A stretch of 64,000 nucleotides of DNA from Synechococcus sp. MU1642 (lineage in GTDB: Bacteria; Cyanobacteriota; Cyanobacteriia; PCC-6307; Cyanobiaceae). Position 1 is the stretch's first letter, and every line of letters starts with the position of its first letter. The notes under the pieces are model-generated. The model saw only the letters and a program-made list of their open reading frames with translations, did not search any database and was not told where the DNA came from. Where the stretch lies: contig NZ_VTKZ01000001.1 of the NCBI RefSeq assembly GCF_020514115.1, forward strand, positions 62,001 to 126,000, in the 5' to 3' direction. Made by a program: the position numbers and the translations under genes. Of this stretch, positions 34,231 to 41,528 are shown in pieces.

Positions 34231-34673
34231 CAATCAGCCTGCCGCCAGATTGGAGAGTTGGGATCCCAGACGGGTTTGGAGTAGCTCCCCTTTAGTTGTC
34301 GTTGAGGCTGATTGATGCCCAGCTGGCCGTGGCATTGCCTTGCGAACTCAATTGAGTTTTTGTGGTATTTCTTCCAAGGAATCAAGGTTTTCCCATCCCA
34401 AATTGGCGGTAAACCTGTCTCTTTGATCATCTGATCAAAAGCGTCAAAGTGGTTTTGCAGTTGCTTTGCTGTCAGCACAGCCTCTGGTCTCGGCACACGT
34501 AGAGACTTTTTGAATGGAGCGCTCTCCATGCATGCTTCAAAATTTTTGGTGAGTTCCGCTTGATGGCTCCAGGCCTTCTGTTCGACAACTCCAAAGACAA
34601 CGAGGCCAATCAGTAAGAGGCCGATCCCGACGATCGAGCTGAGATGACCAACCGGCTCTCTGGTTTTTTCCAT
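34230..34673 (-). CDS. Hypothetical membrane-anchored protein, 147 aa
   Basis: One N-terminal membrane helix (LSSIVGIGLLLIGLVVFGVVEQ, about 11-32) is followed by a soluble domain with two Cys and many aromatic residues (LPPIWDGKTLIPWKKYHKN, PVWDPNSPIW). The helix orientation suggests that most of the protein lies outside the cytosol. First gene of a coupled pair with the 121-aa gene. No known family; likely part of the accessory stretch. Confidence 0.6.
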   Translation of the reverse strand: MEKTREPVGHLSSIVGIGLLLIGLVVFGVVEQKAWSHQAELTKNFEACMESAPFKKSLRVPRPEAVLTAKQLQNHFDAFDQMIKETGLPPIWDGKTLIPWKKYHKNSIEFARQCHGQLGINQPQRQLKGSYSKPVWDPNSPIWRQAD

Positions 34674-34776
34674 TGTCCAGGGTTCCTGAGATCAGCCTAA
34701 GGAGGAGTTTCTTCTTCGAGGGGCTTCACCGAGGGGATCTTCCGACCAGACTTAAATTTCTTTTGTTCAGAGCTGG

Positions 34777-34935
34777 ATGCGAGTGCTTCTCACAGCTCTC
34801 CTCTCACTCGCTGCTTTTGTGCTCGTGTTGGCGACTAAGGGTAAGGAGCTCTGCTCATTTTTCGACTCACGTCGGCATGCGGGTTCCCCCAACAGAGCTG
34901 GGCTGCTTCCACTCAGGGGACGTACAAACCGATGA
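34777..34935 (+). CDS. Small membrane or exported protein, 52 aa
   Basis: An ATG-started frame with a strong N-terminal hydrophobic helix (MRVLLTALLSLAAFVLVLATKG) and a basic, Gly/Pro-rich tail. An alternative frame covers the same DNA (34673-34972), but its product is less protein-like. No ribosome-binding site stands out. Function unknown. Confidence 0.42.
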   Translation: MRVLLTALLSLAAFVLVLATKGKELCSFFDSRRHAGSPNRAGLLPLRGRTNR

Positions 34936-34972
34936 AGGTCGCCGGCTCCGGCTCTTTGAGCGTCCAATGTGA

Positions 34973-35074
34973 TCAGCCGTTGGCCGGCTTTGTCAGTTTG
35001 TAAAGGTTCAGGGCGAAGACGGCCATGCCGAAGCTGCCGAACGCGATGAGCAGGTCCTGGGTGGTGAAGGCCAT
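34973..35074 (-). CDS. Small single-span membrane protein, 33 aa
   Basis: A compact ATG-started frame with GGGAG four bases upstream and a TACAAT box about 30 bases upstream, so both translation and transcription signals are present. The protein (start MAFTTQDLLIAFG) has one helix, FGSFGMAVFALNLYKL, and a short polar end. The size and layout resemble the small photosystem, cytochrome b6f and NDH-1 subunits, but it matches none that I recall. Confidence 0.6.
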   Translation of the reverse strand: MAFTTQDLLIAFGSFGMAVFALNLYKLTKPANG

Positions 35075-35121
35075 GACTCCCAATACAAAACTTTGTTTAC
35101 TATTGTAACGAAGACGCAGTG

Positions 35122-35322
35122 ATGCGTCGCCAAGTCTTTCCGAGGGGGCTGTGGGCAGTCCTCTTTTTTATGACCTACCCCTTTGGTGCCATCAAGACAG
35201 ATCTCGAAAAAGCATTCCGGCTTCCCGAAGCTCCACCGCTTAAGCCGTCTCAGGAGCAAGATGCTGCCGAACTGAGCGAGTCAGAGCGATCGACGGTTCT
35301 GTTTGAGCACCCAGGCGTCTGA
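35122..35322 (+). CDS. Hypothetical protein, 66 aa
   Basis: An ATG-started protein with a basic, hydrophobic N-terminus (MRRQVFPRGLWAVLFFMTYPFGA) that could be an anchor or signal, and an acidic soluble tail (KPSQEQDAAELSESERS). A GTG directly upstream at 35119 is also in frame. It is divergent from the 33-aa membrane gene and precedes dcd by 36 bases. No family recognised. Confidence 0.5.
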   Translation: MRRQVFPRGLWAVLFFMTYPFGAIKTDLEKAFRLPEAPPLKPSQEQDAAELSESERSTVLFEHPGV

Positions 35323-35358
35323 GGCGTCCATACTCATGTCCCATCAAGGGATCGACCC

Positions 35359-35883
35359 ATGGCGGTGCTTGGGCGTCAGGCCATTCTTCAAGCGGTTGAT
35401 GACGGTCTGATCGCTATCACGCCTTTCAGCGCCGGCAATGTCGGGCCTGCATCGCTGGACCTCACCCTCGGCTCAATGTTTCGGGTGTTCCGCAAGGTGC
35501 ATGAAGTGATCGAGGTTCGCGATCACACCGATTACCGCGAATGCACCGACAAGCTGGAGATCCCAGAGGGCGGGCACATCTTGATCATGCCGGGGGAGAC
35601 CGTACTGGGGATCACCCGCGAGCGGGTCAAGCTTGGTCCAGGCCTTTGCGGTTGGCTTGAGGGCCGCAGTCGCTTTGCTCGCCTGGGGTTGATGGTGCAT
35701 ATCAGTGCGCCATTCATGGGGCCGGGGATCGACAGTCAGCAGGTGCTGGAAATGAGCAATTTCGGCCCGGCTCCACTGGCGGTGGTGCCGGGCACGCTGA
35801 TCTGTCAGTTCATCTTTCAGCGGATGGATGGTGAAGAGCACTACGCGGGCCGCTTCGCTGGGCAGAGCCAGGGCAGTTTTTAA
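35359..35883 (+). CDS. dcd: dCTP deaminase
   Basis: Deaminates dCTP to dUTP for thymidylate synthesis (or directly to dUMP in bifunctional forms). The family motifs GPASLDLTLGSMFRVF, LEGRSRFARLGLMVH (substrate Arg/Ser) and VLEMSNFGPAPLAVVPGTLICQFIF (catalytic Glu in VLEMSN) are intact. The length is 174 aa. ATG start preceded by GGATCG. It sits as an isolated housekeeping gene in the accessory stretch; the following 140 bases are non-coding with a run of nine G residues after the stop. Confidence 0.9.
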   Translation: MAVLGRQAILQAVDDGLIAITPFSAGNVGPASLDLTLGSMFRVFRKVHEVIEVRDHTDYRECTDKLEIPEGGHILIMPGETVLGITRERVKLGPGLCGWLEGRSRFARLGLMVHISAPFMGPGIDSQQVLEMSNFGPAPLAVVPGTLICQFIFQRMDGEEHYAGRFAGQSQGSF

Positions 35884-36024
35884 GGGGGGGGGGAGGGTGA
35901 TGCCTTTGGTCATCCTGATTACCTCCTTCGAGAGGAATTAAGGAACTCAACATTGGTATTGAGCCGCTAACTCCCTGCACCGCAGCGGGTTTACAAAACT
36001 CATCGGAGGCGTACATCCTCCGCA

Positions 36025-36186
36025 ATGTTCACCCTTCCGATTCTCTTTAGGTTTGTTCTGTTGGCATTCGTCGGAGCAACCGTTGCATCTGTGGCTAACT
36101 CAAAAAAAGACTTTGCCTTGCTCACGGCTGTTTTCCTGTTGGGTCTCGGAGCCTTAGAAGCAGTCCTTGCTTTCTTTGGCGTCTAA
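36025..36186 (+). CDS. Small two-span membrane protein, 53 aa
   Basis: An ATG-started frame with two hydrophobic segments (LPILFRFVLLAFVGATVASVA and FALLTAVFLLGLGALEAVLAFFGV) separated by a polar turn NSKKD. The hairpin topology is clear. No family known. It lies downstream of dcd and upstream of a Cys-rich remnant on the same strand. Confidence 0.55.
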   Translation: MFTLPILFRFVLLAFVGATVASVANSKKDFALLTAVFLLGLGALEAVLAFFGV

Positions 36187-36242
36187 TCCCTACGACGAGC
36201 CTCGCTTCGCCGCTCCTTGCAGGTGCAAGTCAGAGGGAGCAC

Positions 36243-36356
36243 TTATGCATCACCTGCTACCGCTGCAACAAGCCACTGTGAGGAATTGAAGAGGCAATCC
36301 CGAAGCGGTTCTGCAATTTCACTGCGTTTGAGCATTGCCTGGCTTGTATGTGCTGA
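36243..36356 (+). pseudogene. Cys-rich zinc-ribbon-like remnant with an internal TGA
   Basis: One frame encodes LCITCYRCNKPL, a TGA at 36279-36281, and then GIEEAIPKRFCNFTAFEHCLACM before a second TGA (36354-36356). The Cys/His spacing on both sides of the first stop looks like one small zinc-binding protein interrupted by a nonsense codon. No start codon is evident upstream. The alternative is chance, since the stretch is only 38 codons. Confidence 0.35.
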
Positions 36357-36370
36357 TAGAGCTTCACGGC

Positions 36371-36577
36371 ATGTATTGCATCGAACGCCAAGACGATGAC
36401 GCTCAATGGAGGAGAGAAATCTGCTTCAAGACGGAGTTCAAAGCTTTTGTGAACGCTCGCACTAAGTCAATGGCTACATTGGGCACCTATCGCGTGGTGA
36501 ATTCAGCCTGGGCGAATCACGTGATTGCTCAAGTGAATGGACTGGAGCTGGTCAAAAAAAACAGAGACAGGGTTTGA
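36371..36577 (+). CDS. Hypothetical protein, 68 aa
   Basis: An ATG-started soluble protein (start MYCIERQDDDAQW) with an FKAFVNARTKSMATLGTYRVVNS segment and the ending HVIAQVNGLELVKK. This looks like a small alpha/beta protein of the type common in picocyanobacterial islands. A TTG at 36335 is in frame 12 codons upstream. No function known. A strong plus-strand terminator lies about 90 bases downstream. Confidence 0.5.
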   Translation: MYCIERQDDDAQWRREICFKTEFKAFVNARTKSMATLGTYRVVNSAWANHVIAQVNGLELVKKNRDRV

Positions 36578-36608
36578 CCGTTCTTCGCCGTAAGAAGTCA
36601 TATGAACC

Positions 36609-36667
36609 GTGCGTATAAGTGCTTACGCACTTTGCTAGAACTGGTTGATGTAATGAGAGGCGGAGGT
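36609..36667 (+). ncRNA. Candidate small RNA or leader with alternative hairpins
   Basis: Upstream of a strong terminator, two hairpins share bases. Form A pairs GTGCGTA (36609-36615) with TACGCAC (36624-36630). Form B pairs AAGTGC (36617-36622) with GCACTT (36627-36632). They cannot form together. There is no gene directly downstream on the plus strand, so this is either the 3' UTR of the 68-aa gene or an independent small RNA. No known RNA family recognised. Confidence 0.35.
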
Positions 36668-36697
36668 CCCGGTATTAAACGCCGGGTTTTTTTTTTT
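36668..36697 (+). terminator. Strong intrinsic terminator
   Basis: A stem formed by CCCGG (36668-36672) and CCGGG around the loop TATTAAACG, followed by 11 T residues on the plus strand. It ends the transcript of the 68-aa gene or of the candidate small RNA. Confidence 0.85.
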
Positions 36698-36735
36698 GGG
36701 ACGATCCATGATCGCTAGGGCCAAACCTTGAACAT

Positions 36736-36766
36736 AAAAGCGGGGCGATAGGGATACCTCCCCGCT
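36736..36766 (-). terminator. Terminator of the ferredoxin gene
   Basis: AGCGGGG (36739-36745) pairs perfectly with CCCCGCT (36760-36766). On the minus strand the stem is followed by TTTT. It lies 20 bases past the ferredoxin stop. Confidence 0.75.
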
Positions 36767-36785
36767 CCCTTCAGCCCAAAGATGA

Positions 36786-37076
36786 TCAGAGGTCTTCTTC
36801 AGCTTCCCCTGCGATCTGACAATCACTTGTCGGGTAAGCCACGCAAAGCAGGGCGAAGCCTTTGGAGATCTGTTCGTCGTCTAAGAAGCTCTGATCCGAT
36901 TGATCAAGAGAGCCACTCGAAAGCTTGCCCGCGCAGGTGGAGCAGGCGCCAGCTCGGCATGAATAGGGCAGGTCAGCACCAGCTTCCTCTGCAGCATCCA
37001 GGATGTACTGATCGTCGGCACACGCAAAGGTCGACGACCCTTCGGATGTGGAGACTGTGATCTGATACGAAGCCAT
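36786..37076 (-). CDS. petF: Plant-type [2Fe-2S] ferredoxin
   Basis: A 96-aa soluble electron carrier. The cluster ligands are Cys 40, 45 and 48 (CRAGACSTC) and Cys 78 (ALLCVAYP), the standard C-x4-C-x2-C-x29-C spacing. The acidic surface and the ending GEAEEDL fit photosynthetic ferredoxins that dock to FNR and other partners. The ATG at 37076 (MASYQITV) is preferred over one three codons upstream. It is monocistronic with its own terminator. There may be other ferredoxins in the genome, so calling it the main PetF is provisional. Confidence 0.9.
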   Translation of the reverse strand: MASYQITVSTSEGSSTFACADDQYILDAAEEAGADLPYSCRAGACSTCAGKLSSGSLDQSDQSFLDDEQISKGFALLCVAYPTSDCQIAGEAEEDL

Positions 37077-37255
37077 TGGTTTCAATCAATGCATGCATCA
37101 ATCAAAAATCCGATTGGATGCCGCAGCTAATTCATTCAAGGAAGACTTCGGGATCGATGTAGCAAGTCATACAGGATTAATTCCGATGTCATTGATCTCT
37201 GATTTTGCAGATTAGATCGATTGCTGAAGAGGGTGTTTTGATTCAACTGATCAAC

Positions 37256-37348
37256 TCAGAAAACCCCTGTCGCACTCAAGCAAATCAGGGTTGTGGCGAG
37301 CAGCACCCAGCCCACCAGCTGAAGCCATTGCGTGAGTGGAGTTCCCAT
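37256..37348 (-). CDS. Small single-span membrane protein, 30 aa
   Basis: An ATG-started frame six bases after the stop of the upstream hypothetical gene. It encodes one hydrophobic helix (LQLVGWVLLATTLICLSATGVF) preceded by MGTPLTQW. The spacing suggests a two-gene operon. No known family. Confidence 0.45.
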   Translation of the reverse strand: MGTPLTQWLQLVGWVLLATTLICLSATGVF

Positions 37349-37354
37349 GGTCTG

Positions 37355-37624
37355 TTAGTCGATTGGGTCGTCCCAAAGGAGTGGTTCATCAAATTCTTCC
37401 AACAGCGAGTTGGCTTCTAACTCCTTGCCTGCCAGCAGCAGTTGAATAACTTGATTCCAGATGAATCGAGTCAGGCGTTCCGCCTCCTTCCCCTGATGCC
37501 CGGTCTCGAACTTGATCGGAGGCACATCACCTGTGTCGGCGTGAAATCGTGAGATGAGCGACACAGGTCTGGGCGCATCAACTGCTCCGTCGTAACTCTC
37601 CTGGTTCGACGGTTGAGGTATCAA
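37355..37624 (-). CDS. Hypothetical protein, 89 aa
   Basis: A soluble, acidic protein (RFHADTGDVPPIKFETGHQGKEA, then LTRFIWNQVIQLLLAGKELEANSLLEEFDEPLL). There is no ATG near the start; the TTG at 37624 is used and a TTG at 37684 would add 20 residues. It is followed by the 30-aa membrane peptide. Function unknown. Confidence 0.5.
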   Translation of the reverse strand: MIPQPSNQESYDGAVDAPRPVSLISRFHADTGDVPPIKFETGHQGKEAERLTRFIWNQVIQLLLAGKELEANSLLEEFDEPLLWDDPID

Positions 37625-37701
37625 CTGACTCCGTTTGTTTGCACACGTTGAAAGCCAGACATGGCCTCGCCATTGGCAACCCAAGGGCGCATGCTCGAGG
37701 C

Positions 37702-37854
37702 ATGCAAGCCAAAATATTGGAAGGCTTAGAGGTTCTCGCGGCTGTTGTTGTCACCGCAGGTTTGGTGGCGGGCAACCTCGTTCTTTTCTCGCCGTTGCGC
37801 GTGGATAACCGCGTGCAGCCTGCTCATGCATCGCAAACGGCGGAACGCCCTTAG
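37702..37854 (+). CDS. Small single-span membrane protein, 50 aa
   Basis: An ATG-started protein with one helix (LEVLAAVVVTAGLVAGNLVLF) and a polar tail. The frame is open 21 codons upstream, but the ATG at 37702 (MQAKILEG) directly precedes the helix. The end overlaps the convergent gene at 37851 by four bases. Unknown function. Confidence 0.5.
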   Translation: MQAKILEGLEVLAAVVVTAGLVAGNLVLFSPLRVDNRVQPAHASQTAERP

Positions 37855-38015
37855 CGCTTGAACACACCGTTGCAGTCCCCCGGAGCAGTTTTCACAAAGC
37901 CGTGACTCTCTGGCGACCAGTAGCCCAGGGCATGAAACGCCAAGCCCTGGGTTCGGGCTTCAGCATTGACCGCATCAACCCCTCGGGCCTGGATCCGCAT
38001 GTTTGCCTTCTCCAT
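37851..38015 (-). CDS. Hypothetical protein, 54 aa
   Basis: A short basic protein (start MEKANMRIQARG) with the segment GLAFHALGYWSPESHGFVKTAPGDCNGVFKR, which has the look of a conserved C-terminal domain. The frame is open upstream to 38171, with another Met at 38063 (MRSPQQKS), so the start is uncertain. Possibly a secreted protein whose signal peptide is in another frame. No function known. Confidence 0.4.
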   Translation of the reverse strand: MEKANMRIQARGVDAVNAEARTQGLAFHALGYWSPESHGFVKTAPGDCNGVFKR

Positions 38016-38242
38016 CAACAAGATCGAGGAAGTCGTTTTTCTCGATTTCTGCTGTGGGGAACGCATGGCTCTGGAGGGAGGGGCACAGCTGCCACCAAAC
38101 AAACGAACAGAACAAAACGCACTATCAGATTGGAAAGGGAGAACGAAGGACCAGTTGGTGAAGTGCGTCAACGTCGCAATCGCTGCTCAGGGGCCGTGCT
38201 GATCTCCGCACCAACCTGAAGGCAGAGCTGCTGGAGGCGTTC

Positions 38243-38716
38243 GTGCTCTCGCAGGTGCAGGTAACGCTGCTGCAGTTCAAGCCGCATCAGCAGGTGATGG
38301 AGCTTCAGAGCCCCTACGGCCACACTCTGTTGAACACCATGGGGGGCGGGCTCAAAACAGCTGGGGTGCACAACGGCAATGAGGTGATCGTCGACGTTCT
38401 GGATGGCCTTGTGGTGGACCTAAGCAAAGGCTCCGCCAGCAGCCTCAGCTTCAAGCGAGAAGACGTGATCCTTTCGGAGGATTTCAGTGAGGTGCGCAAG
38501 GGCGCCAGGGTGGCGATGGGGACAGGCACCGCGGAGGTGGTGAAGATCTCGGAGAACGACCATGAACTCAGCCTCCGCGGTCCCTTCGGAGTGGTTCATA
38601 ACCTCGTCGTACGCCCATGGCTCAACAGCGATCGTCTTACCCAACTCAAACTGGGTGACTTTGTCGGTTTCTGTTCGATTCAACGGATTGCGATCTGGAT
38701 TCGGCTGGCCCGATGA
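38243..38716 (+). CDS. Hypothetical protein, 157 aa, start uncertain
   Basis: A GTG-started protein rich in beta strands (VIVDVLDGLVVDLSKGSASSLSFKRED, GARVAMGTGTAEVVKISEN, LRGPFGVVHNLVVR). The same frame keeps protein-like composition for about 25 codons upstream of the GTG (with TNLKAELLEAF) back to a stop at about 38160, but no ATG, GTG or TTG occurs there. The true start may therefore be damaged or non-canonical. The C-terminus is basic and aromatic. No family recognised. Confidence 0.5.
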   Translation: MLSQVQVTLLQFKPHQQVMELQSPYGHTLLNTMGGGLKTAGVHNGNEVIVDVLDGLVVDLSKGSASSLSFKREDVILSEDFSEVRKGARVAMGTGTAEVVKISENDHELSLRGPFGVVHNLVVRPWLNSDRLTQLKLGDFVGFCSIQRIAIWIRLAR

Positions 38717-38717
38717 A

Positions 38718-39191
38718 TCAGCTCTTTTGATGGGAGGCGAGGGCGCGCACCACGTCGCCCCGCGTGATCACGCCGATGGGACATTTGTTCCCGTCGAGAA
38801 CGAACAGGCGCTGCGTGCCCCTCTCATGCAGCTGGGATGCTGCTTTGGGCAGCGGTAGGTCGTTCCTACAACTGTGGGAGTCCTTGCGCATCAAATCGCT
38901 CACGTTGGTGCCGAGCACCTGGTGCACCTGCTTGTCCCAGTTCAAGGGATTGCGCAGGTAGATCACGCTGTCCAGCAGCATCACGTAAGGGCCGGCATCA
39001 ACGCCGCTTTCCCGCACCATCAGATCTTGCTCCGTCAGCTCGCCGATCAGACGCCCTTCTGCGTCCACCACCGGTAAACCACTCACGTGGTGATCGCTGA
39101 TGATCTGCACGGCTTGCTGCAACGGGGTGTCGGGCGTGACCGTCAGAACAGGCTTGGTCATCACATCAGCCACCGTCAGCTGCAGGACCAT
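38718..39191 (-). CDS. CBS-domain pair protein
   Basis: A 157-aa protein made of two CBS domains. The first is at about 3-60 (VADVMTKPVLTVTPDTPLQQAVQIISDHHVSGLPVVD) and the second at about 95-155 (VSDLMRKDSHSC, QLHERGTQRLFVLDG, GVITRGDVVRAL). CBS pairs bind adenine nucleotides and act as energy sensors. No attached enzyme or channel is present, so its partner is unknown. The ATG at 39191 is used. Confidence 0.9.
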   Translation of the reverse strand: MVLQLTVADVMTKPVLTVTPDTPLQQAVQIISDHHVSGLPVVDAEGRLIGELTEQDLMVRESGVDAGPYVMLLDSVIYLRNPLNWDKQVHQVLGTNVSDLMRKDSHSCRNDLPLPKAASQLHERGTQRLFVLDGNKCPIGVITRGDVVRALASHQKS

Positions 39192-39222
39192 GATCAAGGT
39201 TCAGCTCACCACATTCTGAGAG

Positions 39223-39759
39223 TTGTTTCTGTCTTTGCGTTCGATTGCCAACGGACTCACTGTGGCGCGAGCTGTTGCCGGTTTCCCGCTGATCCTTGCC
39301 CTGCAGTTCGGCTGGCAGGGCTCGGCCTGGTGGTTGCTGCTGCTGGCCGGCCTCAGTGATGCGGCCGATGGCTGGCTGGCCCGTCGCGCAGGGGGCGGCA
39401 GCAGCTGGGGCGCTCGCCTGGATCCCCTCACTGACAAGGTGTTGATCGCGGCACCGTTGCTCTGGCTGGCGTCGTCCGCCGTGCTGCCGCTCTGGGCGGT
39501 CTGGTTGTTGTTGGCACGTGAACTGCTGATCTCTGGCTGGCGGTCCCAAGTCAGCGATGGGGGGCCGGCCTCGTTGTCGGGCAAAGCCAAGACGATTCTT
39601 CAGTTCCTCAGCCTGTTGCTGATGCTCTGGCCTGCCGGTTGGATCCATGCTCCCGAGCTTCAGAGCCTGGGCTGGTGGCTGTTCTGGCCCTCCCTTGCCC
39701 TGGCTCTGAGCTCAGCCCTGGGTTACCTCATGCCCCGATCAGCGCCACGTCAGAACTGA
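39223..39759 (+). CDS. pgsA: CDP-diacylglycerol-glycerol-3-phosphate phosphatidyltransferase
   Basis: A membrane enzyme of the CDP-alcohol phosphatidyltransferase family, most likely making phosphatidylglycerol phosphate, as PG is the only phospholipid of cyanobacteria. The signature D-G-x2-A-R-x8-G-x3-D-x3-D is seen as DGWLARRAGGGSSWGARLDPLTDK. About five hydrophobic segments surround it; 178 aa is the normal size. TTG start at 39223. Its end overlaps the convergent epimerase gene by about 30 bases. Confidence 0.85.
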   Translation: MFLSLRSIANGLTVARAVAGFPLILALQFGWQGSAWWLLLLAGLSDAADGWLARRAGGGSSWGARLDPLTDKVLIAAPLLWLASSAVLPLWAVWLLLARELLISGWRSQVSDGGPASLSGKAKTILQFLSLLLMLWPAGWIHAPELQSLGWWLFWPSLALALSSALGYLMPRSAPRQN

Positions 39760-40648
39760 AGTCTGGAGCTGCGGTTGGACTCTTGGCGTAGTCGTTGCTG
39801 TAGCTGTCGGCCAGGCCCTTGGCCAGGTCAAAGCTCGGTTGCCAGGCCAACTCGCGTTCCACCCGGGTGATGTCGGTAAGAAAGTGATTGAGCCGCAGTG
39901 GGAAGGCCTTGCGGGCCTTGGGGTCCAGATCGCTGGGGTTGAAGCTGCGCAGATCGAGGCCATCGGGATCGCGGCCGCAAGCCACGGCGGCGGCGCGGAT
40001 CAGGCCCCGGAAGCTGATGCCCTGTTTGCCGGAGCAGTTGAAGATGCGGTTGGCCGCTGCATCCACCTCGATGCAACGGGCCATTGCCTCCGCTAGATCC
40101 TCCACATGGCCCAATTGGGTGATCGTGCTGCCGTCACCGGGGAGGGGAATGGGGCGATTGTGCACGATGCGATCGAAGAACCAGCGTTCCACCGGGTTGT
40201 AGTTGCCCGGCCCGTAGATGTAGGTCGGCCGGAAGCTGGTGAAGGAGATACCTTCTTTGCGCAGCCAGGCTTCGGTGTCGGCCTTGCCGGCGTGACGGCT
40301 CTGCGGATCGATGGGGCTGGATTCATCCAGGGGCCACTGTTCCGAATCTGCATACACCCCGGCTGAACTCACATATACAAAGCGATGGCTGGGGGCCCCA
40401 GTGATGGCCACCACGCGGCTGCTGTCCTCCTGCTTGCGTCCGGAACTATCAACGATCACATCGAAGTTGCGGCCCTGCAGTGCGCTTAGACCTTCATCGT
40501 TGCTGCGATCTCCACAGAGATGTTCCACACCGGCGGGAACGGGGTTCTTGCCGCGGGTGAACAGGGTGAGTGCATGGCCCTGGGCATGTAGGCGGGCCAC
40601 CAGGGGCCTGCCCACGAAGCGGGTTCCCCCCATCACCAGGATCTTCAT
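39728..40648 (-). CDS. NAD-dependent epimerase-like protein (CSP41-type)
   Basis: A 306-aa short-chain dehydrogenase/reductase of the extended epimerase class. It opens with [20 protein letters not shown] (GGTxFxG cofactor motif), followed by [20 protein letters not shown] and [15 protein letters not shown] with the catalytic Tyr region. The pattern matches the plastid/cyanobacterial CSP41 proteins, which bind or cleave chloroplast RNA in plants; the bacterial role is unknown. The frame continues 30 codons upstream but overlaps hisA; the ATG at 40648 is clear. Confidence 0.87.
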   Translation of the reverse strand: MKILVMGGTRFVGRPLVARLHAQGHALTLFTRGKNPVPAGVEHLCGDRSNDEGLSALQGRNFDVIVDSSGRKQEDSSRVVAITGAPSHRFVYVSSAGVYADSEQWPLDESSPIDPQSRHAGKADTEAWLRKEGISFTSFRPTYIYGPGNYNPVERWFFDRIVHNRPIPLPGDGSTITQLGHVEDLAEAMARCIEVDAAANRIFNCSGKQGISFRGLIRAAAVACGRDPDGLDLRSFNPSDLDPKARKAFPLRLNHFLTDITRVERELAWQPSFDLAKGLADSYSNDYAKSPTAAPDFSSDVALIGA

Positions 40649-40719
40649 GCACTTGGGCCCGAAAAGCGCAGCCATTGAAGCGTGGCGCTGCAGGATGGAG
40701 GGTCTCTGGTCCGCCTCCG

Positions 40720-41487
40720 ATGGAGATCCTTCCCGCAATTGATTTGCTCGATGGTGCCTGCGTCCGGCTCCACCAGGGGGATTACGACCAGGTGACCCGA
40801 TTCAGTGAGGATCCTGTGGCTCAGGCCCTCAGCTGGCAGAGCCAGGGGGCAACCCGTTTGCACCTGGTGGATCTCGATGGCGCCAAACGGGGTGAGCCGA
40901 TCAATGACGCAGCGGTGCGGGCCATCACCTCCGCTCTCGACATTCCTGTTCAGCTCGGTGGTGGTGTGCGCTCGCTTGGGCGTGCCGAAGAGTTGATCGC
41001 CTGTGGCCTGGATCGGGTCATCCTCGGCACGGTGGCGATTGAACAGCCGCAGTTGGTCCAGGAGTTGGCCCAACTTCATCCCGGCCGCATTGTTGTTGGC
41101 ATTGATGCCAAAAATGGCCGGGTGGCCACCCGGGGCTGGATCGAGCAGAGCGATGTTCTAGCTACCGATCTGGCCAAGCAGTTCAGTGCTGCTGGCATCG
41201 CGGCGATCATCACCACCGACATCGCCACCGACGGAACCCTCGCCGGCCCCAACCTGGAGGCCTTGAGAACCATGGCGCAATGCAGCGCTGTTCCGGTGAT
41301 CGCCTCCGGTGGTATCGGTTGCATGGCCGATCTCCTGTCGCTTCTGCCCTTGGAGCCTCTTGGTGTGACGGGAGTGATCGTTGGCCGAGCCCTCTATGAC
41401 GGCCGTGTTGACCTGGCGGAGGCCATCGCCGCGTTGGGTGAGGCAAGGCTTCAAGACGTCACCTCCGTGGCGGCAGACATCGCCTGA
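40720..41487 (+). CDS. hisA: Phosphoribosylformimino-5-aminoimidazole carboxamide ribotide isomerase
   Basis: The fourth step of histidine biosynthesis, a (beta/alpha)8-barrel isomerase. The two half-barrel motifs are present: [17 protein letters not shown] with the catalytic Asp, and later [16 protein letters not shown] with the second catalytic Asp. Phosphate-binding loops are GGGVRS and ASGGIG. 255 aa from the ATG at 40720. It is divergent from the epimerase gene and precedes the fur-like gene by 41 bases. Confidence 0.95.
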   Translation: MEILPAIDLLDGACVRLHQGDYDQVTRFSEDPVAQALSWQSQGATRLHLVDLDGAKRGEPINDAAVRAITSALDIPVQLGGGVRSLGRAEELIACGLDRVILGTVAIEQPQLVQELAQLHPGRIVVGIDAKNGRVATRGWIEQSDVLATDLAKQFSAAGIAAIITTDIATDGTLAGPNLEALRTMAQCSAVPVIASGGIGCMADLLSLLPLEPLGVTGVIVGRALYDGRVDLAEAIAALGEARLQDVTSVAADIA

Positions 41488-41528
41488 ACAGGCCTAGGGC
41501 CTTATGGTTAAGGGAGCAGGCACCTTCT

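Noticed and set aside
36635-36826. Minus-strand 63-codon frame
   Set aside because: It runs through two terminators and the poly-T/poly-A tract; the Lys run is just the terminator read as codons.
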